Below are positions 35,149 to 47,341 of a DNA stretch of 64,000 bases, piece after piece (positions within the stretch are counted from its first letter, which is position 1; every line of letters starts with the position of its first letter). The notes beneath the pieces were generated by a model. It made no database searches, had not been told where the DNA came from, and was given only the letters and a program-made list of their open reading frames with translations. The position numbers and the translations under genes were made by a program. Source of the DNA: Tridacna crocea (Eukaryota; Mollusca; Bivalvia; Cardiida; Cardiidae); contig OX031073.1 of the NCBI GenBank assembly GCA_943736015.1, positions 27,555,210 through 27,619,209 of the forward strand. The letters are read 5' to 3'.

Positions 35149-36712
35149 ATGAGTTGTATGTTTGTTTCTGTTCAGGTACCAAATCATAAAATCCTTCCGG
35201 AGGTAGCCTTCATCGATGATTCTGAAATAGAAAATAATGATAACTTGAAATTGTTTAGTGGTATTATAGACATAAATAAGGGCGATGCACTTATTGCTTT
35301 AATGAATTATACTGATAAAACTATAACGGCAGAAGTAGGGAAAAGGGGAGGATTTTGTTATCCAATTATAGAAGATAAACCACTGAGAGTGGTTGAGACA
35401 GACCTGTGTGTAGCCTCTTTTCAGGAATCTTTTCAAGATCCTAAAATATCTGGGGAGGCTCGTTTAGGGGAACATTTGAGAGAAATGTTCAAGAACAGTA
35501 CAGAAAACCTTGACAATGAAGAAAAGGAAAAAATTGCAACATTACTTAATAAATATCGGGATGTATTTGCTAAATCCTCTGATGACCTTGGATGCACAAA
35601 TAGGGTTAAGCATACAATCTATACAGGGACAGCCAATGCAATTCGCCAGCCTGTAAGACGACAACCCTATGGGAAAAGGGACATTGAACGGCAAGAAATA
35701 GAGAAAATGCTCGGGAAGGGGATCATAGAACCTTCAAAAAGCTCATGGTCATCGCCTATTGTGCTGGTTTCGAAAAAGGACGGATCAACCAGATTTTGCG
35801 TTGATTATCGGCGTCTATACGAGGTTACAGTGAAGGATGCGTACCCTATTCCGCGGGTGGATGATTGTTTTGATGCACTATCGGGTTCGAAGTGGTTCAA
35901 CTGTATGGACTTGAATTCAGGGTTCTGGCAAATAGAGATGGACGAGCCAGACAAAATCAAAACTGCATTCTCTACTAGTCAAGGATTATATCAGTTTCGG
36001 GTTATGGCTTTTGGGCTGGTAAATGCTCCATCTACCTTCGAAAGGCTAATGGAGAATGGTTTGTGAGGCATACAGTGGACCGAGTCATTATTATACATGG
36101 ACGATATAATCACACCAGGCAAAACGGTAGACGAGTGTCTTCAACGCATTGAAAACGTTTTTATTCGTTTGCGGGAAGCCAACCTCAAGTTGAAACCGTC
36201 CAAATGTTTATTTTTTCAAAAGTCTGTCTCTTTTCTAGGTCATATTGTGTCTGAAAATGGGGTTGAAACTGACCCTGAAAAAGTGAAGACTGTTCGAGAT
36301 TGGCCAATACCTAGAAATAACAAGGAAGTTCGAAGCTTCCTGTGTCTTGCATCATACTCTAGAAAGGTTGTAAAGGGATTTTCAGACATTGCAAGGCCTT
36401 TGCACAAACTTTGCGAGAAAAAAATTCCATTTAAATGGACGGATGATTGCCAAAATTCATTTGAAACGTTAAAACAGGCATTAATATCAGCTCCTATTTT
36501 AGCTTACCCAAAATTAGGATCAAAATTCATTTTGGACACAGATGCTTCGAACAGTGCAGTAGGAGCTGTTCTTTCTCAAATACAAGATAACAAAGAGAGG
36601 GTCATTGCTTACATGAGCAAGTCACTGAATGTCCACGAAAGAGCCTATTGCCTCACACGAAAGGAGCTTCTTGCTGTTGTAACTGCTTTGAAACATTTTC
36701 ACAGTTACTTTT
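35149..36712 (+). pseudogene. Reverse transcriptase and truncated RNase H of the decayed element
   Basis: RT blocks: SSWSSPIVLVSKKDGSTRFC, VDYRRLYEVTVKDAYPIPR, LNSGFWQIEMDEPDKIKTAF, FRVMAFGLVNAPSTF. TGA at 36064-36066 interrupts just before the catalytic YMDD (LLYMDDIITPG). The fingers-thumb part continues with FLGHIVSENGVETDPEKV. RNase H starts with FILDTDASNSAVGAVLSQ and stops matching after LKHFHSY, where unrelated sequence begins. Confidence 0.88.
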
Positions 36713-37660
36713 TGCCTCCTTTTCAACTACTCTTCTTGTGTCTAGCTGCTCCTTAGACTTACTTCTCTCCTCAGGTAACCGAAACCCAGCCTTTCATCCC
36801 TTGTTCCACTTTTCAATCCTCTCCTTTCTGTGTCCAAATGCCTCTGCCCAATTCCTTATCGCTTTCCTTACATCATACGCAGCGTCACTTTCATAGGCCT
36901 GAACTGTATCTACTGTCCTAGCGTAATCCTCCGGGTACATCGAAAAGTAAAACCCATTAGGCCTGCCCTCCACTACAACCCCGATTGCTTGTCGAAGGGT
37001 TGCAGATGAAAAATGGCTAATTTCGGGGAGCTTTCGGGATGAAAATGGGCGGAGTTTAGCAAATGGGGCTCGTTCGGCAGAGATACGCGGAACAGTATGC
37101 GAAAGGTTGCCGAAATCTTACCGAAGTATGCCGATCCAGTACAGAAAAATGCCTATCGGTCCAGAATTGTTGACCGAGTGTTTCCCGTTCACGCAGAATG
37201 GCTGCAGGTCTCTTGCAGAGCATACAGAAGCGTTTAAGAATCAATGCCGACATGTTGGCGATGTGAGTGCCAAGGTATATATAGGCGAGTTATTTAATGG
37301 GTTCAGTTTCAGTTCACGTAAATCATGGCTGCGAGAGACATATAATTTGCTTTGGCTGTACAGTACCAAGTTCAAGCCGACCAGGCCGCAATGCTTGCTT
37401 TGGCCATACATTTACCCAGGAGGCGGATGTCAATGGTGGGTCCGACCTTGGCTTTCTGACGATAGAAGGTTGCAATATGGCCAATATTACACACTGATGC
37501 AGGAATTACATATAGATATTCCTGTTACAATATTTTCTACTGTTTTAAAGACTGAAATAAGCATTTTGCAAGATTTAATTTGTTGTCTGTAAATGGACAA
37601 GAAATATTCGTCGTCAGGTATAGGATTGACAAGTCATAGGAGGATGGATTTAACTACAGT
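36713..37660. other. Sequence after the truncated pol, with the right end of the element
   Basis: No recognised protein. A TATATATAGG box (37276) and the terminal block ATAGATATTCCTGTTACA (37512-37529) resemble an LTR end. The short frames at 37107-37592 show no known domain. Confidence 0.4.
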
Positions 37661-37888
37661 CTATGGGCTCGTATTTGTTGTAACTACGACTGACTGCCAC
37701 CCCCCGTTCCCCCTAGCTAAATGTATCTTTCTTTTGTAGTGTAAGAGAATATTCTTAGTCTTTTTCCTCCAAGGTTTTCTAAATTTGTGCATAACACAAC
37801 TTCTGATTGTTGAATTTGTGTTACAAATAAAGAAAATTCTGGAGAATAAGACAAAGAATGCTCTTAAGAATGGTTGGTGAATACGAGC
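37661..37888. mobile_element. Foldback MITE family C, internally deleted
   Basis: Right arm AAGAATGGTTGGTGAATACG and GGAGAATAAGACAAAGAAT match 1728-1926; the central palindrome is shortened to TTGTTGAATTTGTG. Confidence 0.65.
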
Positions 37889-40800
37889 CCAGTTCTTTTA
37901 GAGCAAACAACGAATCGGAAATGGCAAGAATCCAGATTGATGTAGTCATGTTTGGTATAGACACGCAACGAACGTGAAATAAATATGTTATATGCATGTT
38001 TGTAAGACTTATGCAAATGGTTCGGAAGCAAATGGAAATGAACCATACTCTAGCAAAAGGGGTCTTAATGCATCTCCACAATACACTAGTCATCATAATA
38101 ATATAGAACCATGAAATCTTTTTTGTTTAACAATGGAACTGACTGAATATTGAGGTATACTGGTTTTTTGACAAGCAAAACATTACCAAAAACCGTCTCG
38201 GCCCAGGTCAGCCCGCACAAACTTCGCAGGCTGACTAGGTCTGAGGCCTACCATAAATCATCTGTGTTTAGGGTTTCGATCCGAGATACTATAGGTAGGG
38301 AACTTTTCCCAGAAACATTTTATATGGACCATGTACACAAATCGAACCCGACAATTTATTTTTTTTAAAAGTTTAGGGTCGGCAGCATTTTGTAGGTAGG
38401 GTCGGGACACCCTGAACATATATACATATTTTTTGATAGGCCTAATAATTTTTGCAGATGCTGTAAGCCTCCTTTCCACAAAGCATAGCCCAAATAAATG
38501 AAGGATTCTAGACCACAGGTAATACTTCCGTAAGCAATGAACCTGAAATAAAAAGGAATTAAAACCAAAGATACTTACCTACAGGAAGAGAGAAAAAATC
38601 GCTGTTAAATCTTGAAAGCGTGTAGAATGGCCCAGTTGTTTAACTATGATCATCCATCAGACAAAAGAGGGCCTTCTTGGAACTGCGAAAAGTGCCAGCC
38701 CTGGTCAGACTGCGCGAATAGCGCAGGCTGACCAGGGTTGACACTTTTCGCTTTTATGAAATTTTCTGTATGAAAAGTGGTCATTGTACCTTGTTATACA
38801 ATCAGTTTTAAATTTATCAACTCTAAGTGACCTGCACTATTGTTGATCTGTTTTCATGTAATTGATCTACAGAAATACAAGGTGGTCCCTTTTTGAGTGG
38901 TGGGTCACATATAGATGGACTATAAACACATATGGTGTAAGGAATAGTAAATCTAAAGGAAAAGCCAGAGACGAAAACGGCGGTATCTTCATAAGCTTCG
39001 ATACAATGAAACGAGTTTCCTCTCCGTCGCAGTCTGTGCAACATTGCAGTCTTCACGGGAACATTTAGCCAGATTTCGCAAGAATGATTAAATTTAATAA
39101 TAGAAGGGTGAAATTGGTTCAAAGTGGCTGGAAACGAGTAAAGATGTGTCTTTTAAGGCCTGTCCTTGAAATTTAACAAGTAACAACAAATATTAAATTT
39201 CTGACACTTCAAGATCATATCGGTCATATAAATATGTCAATTTAATCGTCCAAGCTCTAAATAACGGTCTGGTTAGATCATTTCCTTTGGGAAATTAAGG
39301 AACTTGCCGCTCTGAAAGATTTTGGCTACTGTCCCATACACCTCATGACTGCGCAAATGTGACTTTTCGCCCTGCATTTGACAACAACGTGGGCGAGACT
39401 GAAAAGCAGTTCGTTCTGTTCTAAGTATGTTTTTTACGCTTATTTACATAAGCGGTCCTCTTCATATTGAAAGCATTTGCCGACGAGAATTCATTTGCTG
39501 AATCCTCTTCATATTGAAACCACGTGCAGACGAGATATCGGTTACCAAACTATCAAATGTATTGGAGAAGTCTTTTTAACACTTTGTACGAAAAGGAAAA
39601 ATGCAGGTAACATTTCATAAAATGTACTGTTTCGTAGATAAGTCGCATCGTTTTAGCTATATTTCGTCGTATGGCAGAAAGAAGCGGTCACAAAAAAGAA
39701 AACATGTTTATAAGTATAACCCTTTAGCTGACATCAAAACTTTAGTCTTGCCCAACATGAAAGCATGTGCAGAGTACAAACTAAAGATGGCCCTAATGAA
39801 AATACAAAAAAAACCCACCCTTACCTTGATAGGATAGAAAACAGATACCTCGAGACGAAGGGTAATAAGTCTTTGGGAAAAGTTTCCCTGAAGCAACACT
39901 ATCACTCTATTCAATACATTATCACAAAGGCGCATTTCAACATTTGAATTGACCATATTTTGTTGCCGTTTGTCGTTAAAGCAGCCGATAAAGGGAGTAA
40001 ATCCATGAAAATGTGCTGCTGGTGTATACGACCTTACATATACAGAAAACATTTACTGAGGAATGTAACTACGTGCTGTCTACGCCATGTGCTCGATGAA
40101 TATGTTGTCCGTAAACCTGGATAAATATTATGCGATAATAATGGTTCGATATAACTTTATAGTTTTTCAAATATGTACAGTGGCCTAAATGACCTTTAGC
40201 AAATTGTGAGAATGAGAATCGATGATTCAGCTTGCATAATTTAATATTTTTTCTGTCACGTAATGATACGAAAAAAAATCAACCAATTTACAACTGCGTT
40301 AATACACATTCGGATACTGTGTTTAATGACTTATACTGTGTGCAAAGGTTATCAATTTATAAGAATTTACATATAGAAAGAAAAATTATACGGCAAGTGA
40401 AAAACATCAGAATAAAATTCTTGCCTCCGTTGTCCTGATGTTTTAAAATTGACATGTAACATAGACAACCTTATGTCAAAAATTTAACTTAAATATACTG
40501 AAACCCAAGTGTATGGGTCAGGCTTTGTTTCTGGTAGCATTATTTTGTGGTTGTTTGCATCCAAACCAACAAACAATGTCTAGACAAAACAATAGTTAAA
40601 CGTGCATAAATCAAAGGAAATTAAATATTTTGCTTGTCACAGGTGGTTTCTGTAGGAGTATGTTGCTTGTGCCTGTCGTCTGACCAATATTTCTCATTGC
40701 ATTTGAGCACGTTTTATTTGTTTTTTCAATATAGATCTTCCAGAGTAACGTTTACGTGCGATCTGTATTATCTTTGCAGTGAAATAATGCAAGTAATAAC

Positions 40801-41689
40801 ATTGTGACAGTGAAATAGCCGAAAATTTCAGAATAAGTGGGTGCAACACTATACAAAGTCGATAAAATATCAAATGGTTGGAAAGTAAATTTGATCAATA
40901 GTGATCTTGAAAACAGAGAGACCATGATCCCTGACTGGCCGGACGAAAGACTTTTCTGTGAGGTTATGAGGACACCGTGCCTAAAATTCAGCCTCAGAGA
41001 ACAGATAGTTTCAGTACTTCCACAGAATATTTGATATAAATCGATGTATGGTTTGAAAGTTCAGCCACCTTTATCATTTAACGTTTCCGTAAAATCTGTG
41101 TATGCCATTAAGCTTTATTCTTGGACTTGCCAAATGGTTTAAATTCTTTGTAATACCCATGAATGATAAACCTGTATATGATATATTTGAAAATGTTCCA
41201 TATATAATAATATGAAACACCCTGTATAAAGCCGTGCTTCGAGATTAATTTGATCGAACCCGATTGTTCCACGTGAAACGTATACCGAAGTCAATTTCAA
41301 ATGTCCTGAAAATTTTGACATTAAAATAAAGGATAAAAAAGTTTCTAACAATGCAAAACGAATGATTATCAATGGGATACAATGATTTGAGCACTACCAG
41401 GTAGTATGATTACGCTGTTTTTTGCATTCCTCTTATAACGATCCAGTTGATTCTGGAATCGATGATGCTGTGATAATAGCTTTGATAAACCGAAAACCAG
41501 AAAAGTAATGTGATGAATGAGTTTCTATATACGATTCAGTTTTAAAGCCATCTTTGCAGGTAATAAAACAGCATTTTATATTGGGGTTTTGTAACATGCT
41601 TGCAAAGCTAAATTTGGGTGTATACCAAATGGACGTACGAAACGGACTTTCTTCTTGTTTTATACTGCCCTGAAAGTTCATCTCAGTTA
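37889..41689. other. Intergenic, no confident gene
   Basis: Hairpin family E copies at 38170-38245 and 38690-38760 (GTCAGACTGCGC ... GCGCAGGCTGACC). A short direct repeat at 39460-39530 (CTCTTCATATTGAAA). The only protein-like frame is at 40837-41034. Otherwise I see nothing. Confidence 0.5.
40837..41037 (+). other. Unrecognised protein-like open frame
   Basis: About 66 residues with balanced composition, for example NLINSDLENRETMIPDWPDE and LFCEVMRTPCLKF, unlike the neighbouring low-complexity frames. It has no ATG start, an in-frame TAA just upstream, and a TGA end. It could be a relic of a gene exon or chance. I do not recognise it. Confidence 0.25.
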
Positions 41690-41800
41690 GTGCTCTAATC
41701 AGCGCGACTCAAAGACCATTTTCTGACACCGCGTAGATCAAGATCAGGCAGCACAGAACGTTGTTCTCCACTGTCCGATAAAGAGATTCTTACCGCCAAA
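41690..41800. repeat. Dispersed repeat family H
   Basis: Shares TAGATCAAGATCAG / GCACAGAACGT / CCACTGTCCG with copies near 1057-1085, 1925-1960, 10390-10450, 42185-42300, 58975-59060, 60905-61015 and 61130-61190. Its core (CAGACTGCACAGAACGTGC) is partly palindromic. Confidence 0.55.
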
Positions 41801-41848
41801 ATACCCCTCCAATAGCATTTTGGGTATTTAGTATCGGCTGGAAAATTT

Positions 41849-41937
41849 CATTTTACTTACTAAGTATGTATCAGATTTCATTTCACTTACTAAGTATGTA
41901 TCAGGTTTCATTTCACTTACTAAGTATGTATCATGTT
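41849..41937 (+). repeat. Three tandem 29-bp units
   Basis: TTTCATTTCACTTACTAAGT unit ends in ATGTATCAG; three copies with one or two changes. Confidence 0.9.
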
Positions 41938-42179
41938 AAAAGTTATATAGAAATAAAGAGATACCGTTGGTTGGAAAAGTATATTGCAATCATCCGGAAG
42001 TGTTTAAGACAGTTTTGTCTAGAAATTAGCTTCCATTGAAAATTTATCGCCGTGCATTCAACTTACACAGGATGTACCTCCTCTCTGTGACACAGACAGG
42101 ATTAATCAAACCTGTTTGACCCTTTCCCATTCACAGGTTCGACTATTAACGACTCAGAGTATCAGAATTTACCATCCTA

Positions 42180-43727
42180 ACAGCCGCTCAAGCCCTGGAC
42201 TACTGTGCGCGACCCAAGGACCTTTTGCGAACAGGGTAGATTAAAATCAGACTGCTCAGAACGTGTAGTGTGATCGTGGAGCTACAATATCCGGTATGGA
42301 GATATTTTTCACCCAAAGCTCTTTTGAAATAGCAACATTTGTTTTTTTACTATCGGCTTGAAAGTTTCATTTTTTTTCCGCGGTTTAAGGAATAATCTTG
42401 AACTTCATTGCATGCGGAGGTATCTGTTATTTCATCGAGACTTATAGGTGTAAATTTTTACAAAACAACAAAGTTGTGGAATTGTCTCTACAAATAGCAT
42501 TTTCAGACAACAAATAAAATAAGGCTGTCATAACATGAACCAGGTTTGAAAGAAACAGAGCTTCTGATTTGCTAAATTCTAATTGGTGAATACAGGCCAA
42601 GAGACCCTTTTTTTTTCACAGTCGCCAATTTGTATTTCGAATTATCTGTGTCCATAGTAGGTACAGCTTTAATTAACCATTGCGTCTACAGTGGAACTGT
42701 AGCTGCTCTGCTTTTTCCAAAATGCTTTCTAATCTCTTAAAGAAATCAAGCTACTTTGCATCATTTAGCTAGTTCCATTTTGAAAGAGTGTAAAGCTTAT
42801 AGTTTTTGCAAGTTTTTACATAAATTTCATTACTCATCCGGTAAAATAGTACGCAGTCACGAGTGAAAATATTACTGATGATGTTCAACCGATGAGATAA
42901 ATTGTGATCTTTCACTGAAAAAATTATATATATATATATCGGTTTATGGTTCTAGCTCTATTTTGTTTTGGGGGGGGGGATGGGGGAAGGGGCTTTCGCC
43001 AAAGTTTATTTTAGAAGTTTTCGCATTTCACCTTGACGGAGAAAAGGCCAATCTGTGATTGTTAACATGACTTTTGAAGAACATAGAAAATGGCGTTCTA
43101 AAGAAATCTTTGAGAATATCGATTAAGAACAACTAGCAAATAGTGCAGAAAAGGGAATGAATACCGGTAATTTCCAGCACATACATGTGTGCCTGAGAAC
43201 AAAATACTATTTGAGCTATGAGAATTCATCAGGTGTGATATAGGAAATGATTTATCGTGATTTACATTTCATTCAGTTACTTAATTTGGGGGATGCAAAA
43301 AGCAAATATATGGCTCAAATATCTGACTAAGGAAGATGAAAATCCGTTTTGGAAAATATGGACTATGATAGGCCTCAAGACAATTATTTAATACTCAAAT
43401 ATATTAGAGTAGGAGGTGCTGAATCCATTAGATTAAGCGAAAACGCTACCAAACAGTTAAAAAATAAGGCTGGAAGAATGGCACACGGCATTCACTAGCC
43501 ACAACTAATAGTAATGACAATTGTATCTTATTTAATGACTTTTCTGACATATCAATGTAAAGGTCTATTATCAATAACCTACCAATGATTTCGGGGTTGC
43601 TAATGCTAAAAGGAAAGATGGACATAGTTTCATTGTTAGTGTAAAAGTTTAGTTACGAGTATTATATCACCTCTTGCATGGGAAGGGTTCGAGAGAAGGT
43701 TTCTTGTGACTGAAACTCAACAGACTA
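42180..43727. other. Intergenic with repeat fragments
   Basis: Family H copy (42185-42300), MITE C remnant (42530-42600), an inverted-arm remnant of the GATCGAAATTTATTTC family (42860-42925), a (TA)n run and a G run (42927-42990). No gene seen. Confidence 0.5.
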
Positions 43728-44050
43728 AGCTTAAAAAACTCACGTTCCTTGTCGACCTGTACCTCGCAATGGGTGCATGGGTCGGTATTACAATTCCGGA
43801 ACCTTCAACCATTGTACAACCTCTGAATGACATTACCGACGAAGTAGTAAATAATGAAAGATGAAAAAGGGAATATGCACCTCGAGTACTGAGTCCAGAA
43901 GACATTTAAAATCAAGCTTCTTTAGCGGCTAAATCAGCAATGTCGTCTAGATTGAGTAGAAGCAATAAAACTGAAACATTCAAAGTAATAATTCTCTTTG
44001 GTCTGAGGATTCATTCATAGAAAATGCAAGAACAGAGTTCAGATTAAAAG
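43728..44050 (+). pseudogene. Unknown gene fragment, copy 1
   Basis: Frame reads LTFLVDLYLAMGAWVGITIP, then PLNDITDEVVNNER, a TGA, KREYAPRVLSPEDI, a TAA, and NQASLAAKSAMSSRLSRSNK. A second, independently damaged copy follows at 44385-44632. I do not recognise the source protein. Confidence 0.5.
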
Positions 44051-44384
44051 CGTTGGTATCACTGGAAATACCAGGACGAATCCAACCTTTCCACTTGTCA
44101 AGATGGTTATCTGGTTTATAATTAATACTGGTGGTCCCCTTTTGACTACGGTTCGTATACTTCATGCTAGTCAGACGAGATTCAAAATTCTAGTCTCTAA
44201 CAGTTATATAATTACCTCTATCCCAATTCATTACAAGGTCCTGGATAGGCATGCATAATTATATCTAAATCACAGAACCCTGGGTACATGCATATAAATA
44301 GTATCATCGTCGTATTGAAACTGCATAAAATAGAATAATTGACGAATTGAAACGAATTAATTGCATCAAAGTTTGTAACAGAGA

Positions 44385-44632
44385 ACCATACCGATGAAGT
44401 AGTAAAGAATGACAGATTACAAAGGGAATATGCGCCTTAAGTACTGAGTCCAGAGGACATTGACAATCAAGTTCCATCAACGGCTGAATCAGCAATGTTG
44501 TGTAGATTGAGTAGAACCAATAAAACAGAAAACATTCAAAGTGATGATTCTCTTTTGTCTGAGGATACATTCATAGAAAATGCAAGAAAAGATTTCAGAT
44601 TAAAAGCAGACGACTGCTTTGAATTTGTCTAG
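44385..44632 (+). pseudogene. Unknown gene fragment, copy 2
   Basis: Reads TDEVVKNDRLQREYAP, a TAA, VLSPEDIDNQVPSTAESAM, CRLSRTNKTENIQSDDSLLS, then FIENARKDFRLKADDCFEFV and a stop. About 80% like copy 1 at nucleotide level by eye, extending farther to the right. Confidence 0.5.
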
Positions 44633-47341
44633 TCCAATTTTTTTCATTCGGTGAATAAATATGACATTGCAGATTTAAAAGATCTTTCCCCTACGAGACA
44701 AAAGATACGGGTAAAAAACTAAATTATTAAAAACAGCGATTTCGTAATCGCTGTTTTAAATGCTAGGGATAGTTCACTGAAAATAAACGAGAACGAGCGG
44801 CAATAGCTTTTATATTATGACATAAAAATACTCAAGATTCAAATTTCATTTAGAAGAGTTAGTTAAATGGTCTAAATGCTTGGCAAACTCGTATTAGATG
44901 TATTGTAATGATACTGCTACATTTTAATGTAGTAAGACAATTAGACAACAAGGCGTGTAGCTGAAATTTAAATGGATTTGTTTACTCTGTCAATGAAGAG
45001 TGTTTTGAGCAATCATGAATATCATGGCGACATATCGTCGGTTTACTTCCAAAACATCCTAACTATTTCTTTACGAGGTTCACCAGTCGTTGTCTGTGGT
45101 TCTGCTATACCTTGTGCCAGGGCGCTCCTACCTGATCAGTGCCTCGATTTGGAACATACCTGAAGTTGCCGATTACAAATTAAACGCATACGCCATCTAA
45201 TTCATTGAGAATCATAACTCAAATGAACTGCATCAAAAGGCATTTTCAGCAAATAGTAGCGTACGGCAGCGCCGATAGGAAGTTCACAAAACAAACAGTG
45301 CTCTCAGTTGTGCCGAGAGATATTATTATTAGCAAACTTACAAAAAGAAAATCAGTATTGTAAGTCTCAAAAGTGATATACATGTATAACGCTAGTTTGT
45401 TATAGGATACATGTCATGTACAAACCTAGATTTCTGCAGCTTTTTTACGTCAGCTGGAAACCATTATTTTGTAGGCAAACTGTTGGTATCATGGATCCAT
45501 TAAATCCAAGTTATGTAACAAGTGACTTCATCATTAGGTAGACTGGTCCTTTATGATCCATAAATTTGAAAAATAACAAAAAAGTATAGACCCAGGTAAG
45601 CCTGCATAGGCTCCCCTTTTTAGCAGATGCACTATGCCCTTTTTACAAAGAGCATGGTTCAATTATAAAAGAAGGCACATTAGAAAATATACCGGATCTC
45701 GTGGATGGGTTTACGGTAAGAGTGTCAGTATTCGTTATTAGTTACATCATTGGTGATTAAATAAATGATTATCCAGACTCTACAATGGTTTCTTAATGGC
45801 GAGTTTATTCCCTTGTCAGTTTGTCCGTATGGTAAATGTCATACTTAGGCCGATCTACATAACCTTTGGCGCGCAGAAATGACAAGTGGATCTATGAACA
45901 CGTTGCCGTCTGTGTAAATCAATTCTCTAAATTTTTAGCTGCTCGGAACAAATCGAGGACAAAGAATGTACTTTTTTCTATATATGGGAAATTGTAAATT
46001 GATTCTTTGGTCCCAAAGGTACGCATAAATCTACATACTCTACCGCCACATATAATAAAGTGGGCCATGTTATTCTCATATCTCTCCTATCAGTATGTAG
46101 GAGACAGGACGTTCTTTACTTCGTTACAATTACATTTATTTGAATCGCCATATTTTTTGAAATGTTAGGGTGCTTGATCTTACGTAACATATGTAGAGCT
46201 ATTCTGTTTGGTAATCATTTAGAAATATAGATCTTAGAGTGTTATAAAAAACCTATTTTGTACATCAATATAACACGAGACTGTAGTTTTGAATTAATTT
46301 TGGATTTAAAATGACTACTGAGATCATTCATGGCTAGGAAAAGGAAATATATCTGTGTGCAACAGACCGTACGTGGGATATTAATGTTAATATGATTAGT
46401 CTTTGATAAAATTTATACATCATTTAGAAAAAAAAAATGTTAACGGATCATCACATGATAAGTCTCATCACATATCGTGGCTCGTATTTCCCGACAAGAA
46501 ATTCCTGACAGCAGACAGGACTAATGTATATTATACAATTTATGCTTCGAAAGAAGAAATATTTACACACTATTTAGCAAACAGAGACCTAAATAATCAG
46601 AGATATACAGATTTAGCAAACAGAGACCTAAATAATCAGAGATATACAGAGATATATATTCTCTATTTAAAACGAGTCTTCTTCTGGTAGAAATACCCTG
46701 TTAATGCAAAATATGAGTGTTATGTAATTGGCTATTTACATAGAGTTGATTTGTTTTCGAACATTTACTACGCAGACATGAAACGTTTTGTTATAGAGAC
46801 GGCGGCTAAAATATATTCTAACTTTCTAATAGGGTAAAAACAATTTTGCTTCAATTGATTAATTATATTCCTGTAAAAGCTAAGACTGACGTATTATCTT
46901 GTAAAGATCAAATATTAGATTGCATTTTCTTCATGTAAGCCGTCCGACAAAAACCTTTGCCACTAAAGAGGGATAATGAATAAGGCGACGTATGTTTAAT
47001 TTACGTGACAGCTGAAACAGTACTCGGCACTGTTCCTGTAGACTTTGGTAATGGAATTGGAGTATAACCGTAAATAAAGCCTAAATTACGGTGCTAAATC
47101 CGTACAAAAAAGCTTAACTCATTGCGAAAGCCTGGATAGAATCTATAAATCAAATAAAGGACTTTCAACGTGGTTTTGTAATATGACCTTTCAGCAGTTC
47201 TTAAGACTAAAATATTTCTGTTAGAATACTTTGAATGGTGTTAACGATCGCTTTCAACATTATTCCATGCAAATCACTGTAAAGACTTCATAATTCATGC
47301 CTTATTACCAATTTCAAAAGTAATTAAACCTTGATTTTTTC
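44633..47341. other. Intergenic, no confident gene
   Basis: Contains a decayed hairpin D (45036-45080), a hairpin E fragment (about 45560-45650) and a 42-base tandem duplication (about 46575-46660, unit TTTAGCAAACAGAGACCTAA...). No supported coding region. Confidence 0.5.

Larger units (their letters stand above)
32048..37529 (+). mobile_element. Decayed Ty3/gypsy LTR retrotransposon, normal PR-RT order
   Basis: Possible 5-base target repeat ATATT at 32043-32047 and 37530-37534. Left LTR candidate 32048-32866 (TG...CA, TATTATAAAAG near 32277). Gag, protease, RT and the start of RNase H follow; the coding part stops abruptly near 36712 and integrase is missing. The right end shares only the last 65 or so bases with the left LTR (GGTTGCAATAT ... 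TATAGATATTCCT.TTACA). Many stops. The exact boundaries are uncertain. Confidence 0.65.
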
